The position numbers were made by a program, and so were the translations under genes. Below, one piece after another: positions 60,061-64,000 of a DNA stretch of 64,000 nucleotides (position 1 is its first letter; every line of letters starts with the position of its first letter). Source of the stretch: Osedax fenrisi (lineage: Eukaryota > Annelida > Polychaeta > Sabellida > Siboglinidae); assembly GCA_964019155.1 (NCBI GenBank), contig OZ025241.1, positions 89,766,228 through 89,830,227 on the forward strand, read 5' to 3'. The notes under the pieces are model-generated. The model did not search any database. It was not told the DNA's origin and saw nothing but the letters and a program-made list of their open reading frames with translations.

Positions 60061-60658
60061 ATGTCTTCCTATTGTACTGGAATGATGTTTAACATGAATG
60101 AACTTAGAACCAATTCCATTATGACAGATTTTACCATTGTTAATTTTAATGGTAATGTAACAACTGAATATAAGGTTATAATTGAATAGGGGTTATGTTC
60201 AATCTTATATATGTAAATCATATATTTTAATGTAATATATTTATAGATGTATATGTCAATTGATATTTAATGCAGATGATGTAATATTATGGGCAAAATT
60301 CTAAATTAGATGTAAAATATAATTGTTGATGACATATAATAACTAAAATAGAAATATTAATATACTTATATTTACTATTACTTATTTGATATTATATTAA
60401 TAAATATTTATAATAATATATTACAAATTACTTAAAATATTAATTACTTAACAGTTACATAAAGTTACATTGTCCTGTGCCAGCATGTATTTCAGATGTT
60501 TATTTAATTCAAACATGAAGGAAAGTCAAGAATGTAAAGTCACATTTAATTACAGCCAACTAAACATGGATTCGGTAATTGATTTTATTTATTCGGGAAT
60601 ACTCATTATTACTGAAGGTAATGTTATGGAAATAACGGAAATTTCATCATATCTTCAG
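60061..60658 (+). CDS. BTB/POZ-domain protein, two exons (partial gene)
   Basis: Exon 1 (60061-60174) starts at ATG and ends at the donor TATAAG|GTTATA. Exon 2 (60455-60658) has the acceptor TTAACAG and the donor CTTCAG|GTTATT. Both junctions are phase 0. The joined 106 residues show a BTB fold in order: NELRTNSIMTDFTIV, then across the junction EYK and LHKVTLSCASMYFRCLF, then SNMKESQECKV, MDSVIDFIYSGILII and VMEITEISSYLQ. These correspond to the D-V-x-L, H-K-x-V-L-x-x-x-S-x-Y-F and D-F-x-Y-T/S-G hallmarks. Kelch-like proteins have this N-terminus and act as cullin-3 adaptors. No BACK or Kelch exon is seen before the window ends. The gene may continue beyond it or be disrupted by the repeats that follow. 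Confidence 0.75.
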
Positions 60659-60710
60659 GTTATTATTAATTTGTTGTTATATTTAATAAACTTCTAGTTA
60701 ATATATTATG

Positions 60711-60759
<49 letters not shown>

Positions 60760-61790
60760 GGGGAAAGTAACCGAATACGGACTGTGCCCGAATATGGACA
60801 CTTTCTGTATCTCAGAAACCATAAATCCTACAAAAAAATGTTTAATGAATAACATATTCATAATTATATAAATAGTCCAAAAGAGTATTTTTCATTATTC
60901 AAAATATTGTTATATATAAACTGATTTTTTTATTACGTTTTTAAATTTATGAAAAAAAATGTCTACTTAAAACCTTATCAAGAATATACTAATGTATCGA
61001 TATAAAATATAACATTATATTATTTAAAAATAAGCATTATAAAATTATATATATATATCATTTTTATATTTGTTATCAAATATTCATTAAGTTATAAGCA
61101 TATATATATATATAGGTCATATAAGTTCCTAATACGGACACTCTATATGTCTTAATACGGACACCCTATAACCAATCATCGCGCAACGTATGAATTATTC
61201 TAATTTTCATAAAAATCGCATGCGTTGTAATAGTAATACCACCAATAAAGGTAAATCTAAAAATTGTATTATTTAGATACTTAAAGTGTATTATAATATT
61301 AATTATTAATTAAAAAATAATAAAAATAAATAAATTATTAACTAATTAAATTAGAATAAATTGTTCATAAAATTAATTATAAATAATGAAATTATAATTT
61401 GTCGGATTGATTCATTAATATATAGTTTATCTAGTCAATCTATATCAACATGTGATGCTTTGATAAATTATATTGATTACTTGAATATAAATTATAAATT
61501 ATTCATATCCACAATATCGATTGATTTAAAAAAGACATATGACACTATTAACCATGAAATTGTATTAAACAAATTATATAAATAAGGTGTCCGTATTCGG
61601 AAATGGGTACCGAATACGGACACCCCCGTTATCTATGGAATTAAAAGATTAAATAAAATTTTAAAATCACAATAATACCTATAATCATATAATATTAATA
61701 TATTTTAATTTTTGAATACAAATAATGAGTCATACAATGTTAAGACCATTTATTGTTAAAGTGTCCGTATTATGTTACTTTCCCCCATAT
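60760..61790. mobile_element. Element A of the 'word' family (word ATACGGACA), most complete copy
   Basis: The left end is AGGGGAAAGTAACCGAATAC then GGAC, a second word GAATATGGACAC, then TGTATCTCAGAAACCATAAA. The left centre (61128-61184) is CCTAATACGGACAC then TTAATACGGACACC, with CCAATCATCGCGC. The right centre (61584-61633) has GGTGTCCGTATTCGG then ACCGAATACGGACACCCCC. The right end (61758-61791) is AAGTGTCCGTATTATG then ACTTTCCCCCATATA. The interior is AT-rich apart from a 143-bp LINE piece. There is no transposase. Confidence 0.75.
61440..61582 (+). pseudogene. 143-bp reverse-transcriptase fragment captured inside element A
   Basis: It reads SISTCDALINYIDYLNINYK and onward through IDLKKTYDTINHE, the motif A region of the LINE at 63.6 kb. 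The DNA is nearly identical to 63615-63757. Element B lacks this piece at the equivalent position. Confidence 0.85.
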
Positions 61791-61864
61791 ATATATATTA
61801 TATGATATAATTGTATTTATATATTTATTAAATTTAATTTAGATATGATATTTTAAATAGAATA

Positions 61865-61925
61865 TAGGGGAAAGAAGGTTAATGTGGCCACTTGGTGTAT
61901 CTCATAAACTATAAGTCCAATCAAA
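61865..61925. mobile_element. Left end of another 'word' family element (element E)
   Basis: AGGGGAAAGAAGGTTAATGT then GGCCACTTGGTGTATCTCAT and AAACTATAAGTCCAATC align with the left ends of elements A and C, with a different word (TTAATGTGGCCAC). No matching inner words or right end were found in the remaining 2 kb. Confidence 0.5.
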
Positions 61926-62027
61926 AATATATATAAATGAAACATGCGCATTGTTAAGCATTGTTCAAATAAGTAAAAATAATTTGTATATCAATTAATA
62001 AATATATATATATATATATATATATTA

Positions 62028-62074
<47 letters not shown>

Positions 62075-62089
62075 CATCTGAACATATAT

Positions 62090-62771
62090 TAAGAAATAAT
62101 AAGCGTGTAGGTGGAGTTTCCATTTTCATTAATAATAATATTAAATATAAATTAATTGATAATTTATCATTATCTATGTCAATGATGCTTATGATATGGT
62201 TACGATCTCATTTATATACGAACATATTAATTATTTACTATCAGGTATATATAAAGCACCTATATTTAATATAATTGAATTTACTGATATTATATATAAT
62301 ACATTTAATCGTCATCTAAATAAATCATTAATTTTAACAGGCGATTTCAATATAAATATAAATAATCATAATTCCCATACAAGTACTAAAATGCATGAAA
62401 AAGTACATACATTTTTTATTTATACTCTTTATTCCCTACATTTAATAGCATCAATCATAAAACCAACCCATATAACTAATCAAACAAATTCTATTATCGA
62501 TAATATTTACACACATTTTTTATATTTCCCACTTTCTAATGGCGTTCCTTTGACTATTATCAGTGATCATTTACCTATATTCTATATTCAAAATAAAAAT
62601 ATTAATACAAAAACGAAAAAATCTTATAATTATGTTAGGGATCATTCAGATCAAAAAAAAATTAATTTTAATAATAATCTGACTTATATAAATTGGTCTT
62701 TCATTTTAACTCAATCTGATATTCATATATCTTTTAAAAAATTTTATATATTTGTAAATATATTTTTTTAA
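62090..62771 (+). pseudogene. CR1/L2-like LINE, endonuclease domain
   Basis: An open 191-codon frame (62196-62771) preceded by a frameshifted GGVSIFINN piece shows GIYKAPIFNIIEF, the metal-site motif LTGDFNINI, IKPTHITNQTNSIIDNIYTH and the final ISDHLPIFYI. These are the AP-endonuclease landmarks of CR1/L2-type LINEs. The frame is broken at the start and diverges after residue 150. Confidence 0.8.
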
Positions 62772-63240
62772 ATTGTACACAATAACATTATAATGTACAT
62801 TGTATTTAAATTTCCAAGTCTTTTATTTTCTTAATCTGCTTAGTTTCTTATTTTATTAGTTTTTATTCATTTAGTTTTATTCTTATTTTACATTCAATTA
62901 TCAATATACTTTATTTATTTATTTATCCTTTTTTGGTTAATTGTTTTAAATAATTGAAATGGTGTAATCGTTAACGGTAATATGATGATTTTTTAAACAG
63001 TTCAAATTTTATTATTTTATTATTGTAAACAGGAAGTCAAAACTTATTATTGTATTTATGAACTGTTTAAAATTAAAATGGGTTGATAACTAGAAAAGCC
63101 GCAAAGGCTTCTTTATCTTCTCTGGGGTTTATCCGAATATGATACCATACCATACCATACCATACCATAGATGTTGAATTAAATAAAAATATACAATACT
63201 CTAATAACAATATATATATGAAAATATTACTAGTAATAAG
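62772..63240 (+). other. LINE 3' end-like segment with an (ATACC)n tail
   Basis: After an AT-rich stretch, AAAGCCGCAAAGGCTTCTTT (a short stem-loop) and TATCCGAATATG precede the tandem ATACC units at about 63140-63169. A stem-loop followed by short tandem repeats is typical of CR1/L2 3' termini. This suggests that the endonuclease piece upstream belongs to an internally deleted copy ending here. Confidence 0.5.
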
Positions 63241-63244
63241 AGTT

Positions 63245-64000
63245 AAATTTGTATAAAGCCTGTTTCATCAATAGATATTGAAAATATTGTTTATAATTGT
63301 GATTCAAAATATAGTACTGATTCCCATGATTTTAACTTTTTTTTAATACGTAACTTTATTTTATCCATTAGTAATATTTTATCAATTTTATTTAATAAAT
63401 GCATTGCAAATGGTATTTACCCTGATGTACTTAAAACATCTAAAGTTATAATTTTATATAAAAAAGGAAATAAAAATGATTGCTCGAATTATATGCCAAT
63501 ATCATTAACATCACAATTTTTCAAAAAATGTTGAAAAAATTTTAAAAGTAAGAATGTTTTCATTTTTATATGAAAATTCTTTAATAAACAATTCTCAATT
63601 TGGATTTCAAAAATCTATATCAACATGTGATGCTTTGATAAATTATATCGATTACTTGAATATAAATTATAAATTATTCATATCCATAATATAGATTGAT
63701 TTAAAAAAGGCTTTCGACACTATTAATCATGACATTTTATTAAACAAATTATATATATGGTTTCAGAAGTATCACTTTGTCATTATTAAAAATCTATTTT
63801 ACAAACAGGTATCAATACGTAAGCTATAATAATATCAATTCTAAAATACTTCCGATTAAATGTGGTGTACCACATAGTTCAGTTTTGGGGCCAGTATTAT
63901 TTGTAATGTACCTAATATAAATGATTTACCTAATATAACTAATAAATGCAATTTTACTCTTTGTGCTGACGATACCACTTTAACATTTAAGTCGACTCAT
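63245..64000 (+). pseudogene. CR1/L2-like LINE, reverse transcriptase, cut by the window end
   Basis: In three alternating frames it reads CIANGIYPDVLKTSKVIILY, KKGNKNDCSNYMPISLTSQF, NSQFGFQKSISTCDALINYI, IDLKKAFDTINHDILLNKLY and, at the very end, LCADDTTLTFKST, which contains the catalytic ADD. Several frameshifts and stops are present. The order of motifs matches the RT domain of CR1/L2 elements. Confidence 0.8.

Overview
The window is animal nuclear DNA. It is extremely AT-rich between genes, with GC-richer coding exons, short GT-AG introns, many (AT)n microsatellites, APE-type non-LTR retrotransposons, hAT remnants and many short inverted-repeat elements. There is no sign of prokaryotic gene organisation. 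The gene content and the compact introns fit an invertebrate metazoan. A sponge or cnidarian is plausible, but nothing here fixes the species.

Layout. (1) 1-2,600: AT-rich DNA with one possible terminal exon of an upstream gene (986-1219) and a GC-richer stretch with three CACGTG boxes. (2) 2,607-17,280, + strand: a complete 14-exon gene, reconstructed by hand, for a 517-residue LRRC74A-like protein (ribonuclease-inhibitor-type leucine-rich repeats followed by two EF-hands). Every splice junction has an AG acceptor, a GT donor and a matching phase. Its introns are full of repeats: a (TAC)n tract that runs to within about 10 bases of an acceptor, GT and CA runs placed symmetrically around exon 11, short MITEs and LINE tails. 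(3) 17,281-19,989: intergenic, AT-rich, one small MITE and a perfect hairpin. (4) 19,990-31,985: a 12-kb inverted-repeat element (X1, 5-bp target duplication). It contains a second terminal-repeat element (C), which contains a third (D), which contains a 4.9-kb (GTA)n array. (5) 32,955-48,715: two related APE-type LINEs. The first is nearly full length but broken. The second is split by a 4-kb element (X2, a relative of X1 with a 73-bp satellite expanded inside it) and by a 4.8-kb satellite-bearing insertion. (6) 48,725-59,887: hAT-type elements and remnants, a foldback element and direct repeats. (7) 60,061-60,658: two exons of a BTB/POZ protein. (8) 60,760-64,000: MITEs and a decayed CR1/L2-like LINE that runs off the window.

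The most unusual signal is a family of MITE-like elements (copies at 4.4, 21.2/30.9, 21.8/30.1, 55.8, 60.8 and 61.9 kb). They share their ends and a conserved TATCTCAG motif. Each copy also carries its own short word (for example ATACGGACA, TACCGACCCC or ATACGGGCC), repeated at several fixed positions inside that copy. The word differs between copies but is kept the same within a copy. I could not search databases, so novelty is not established.
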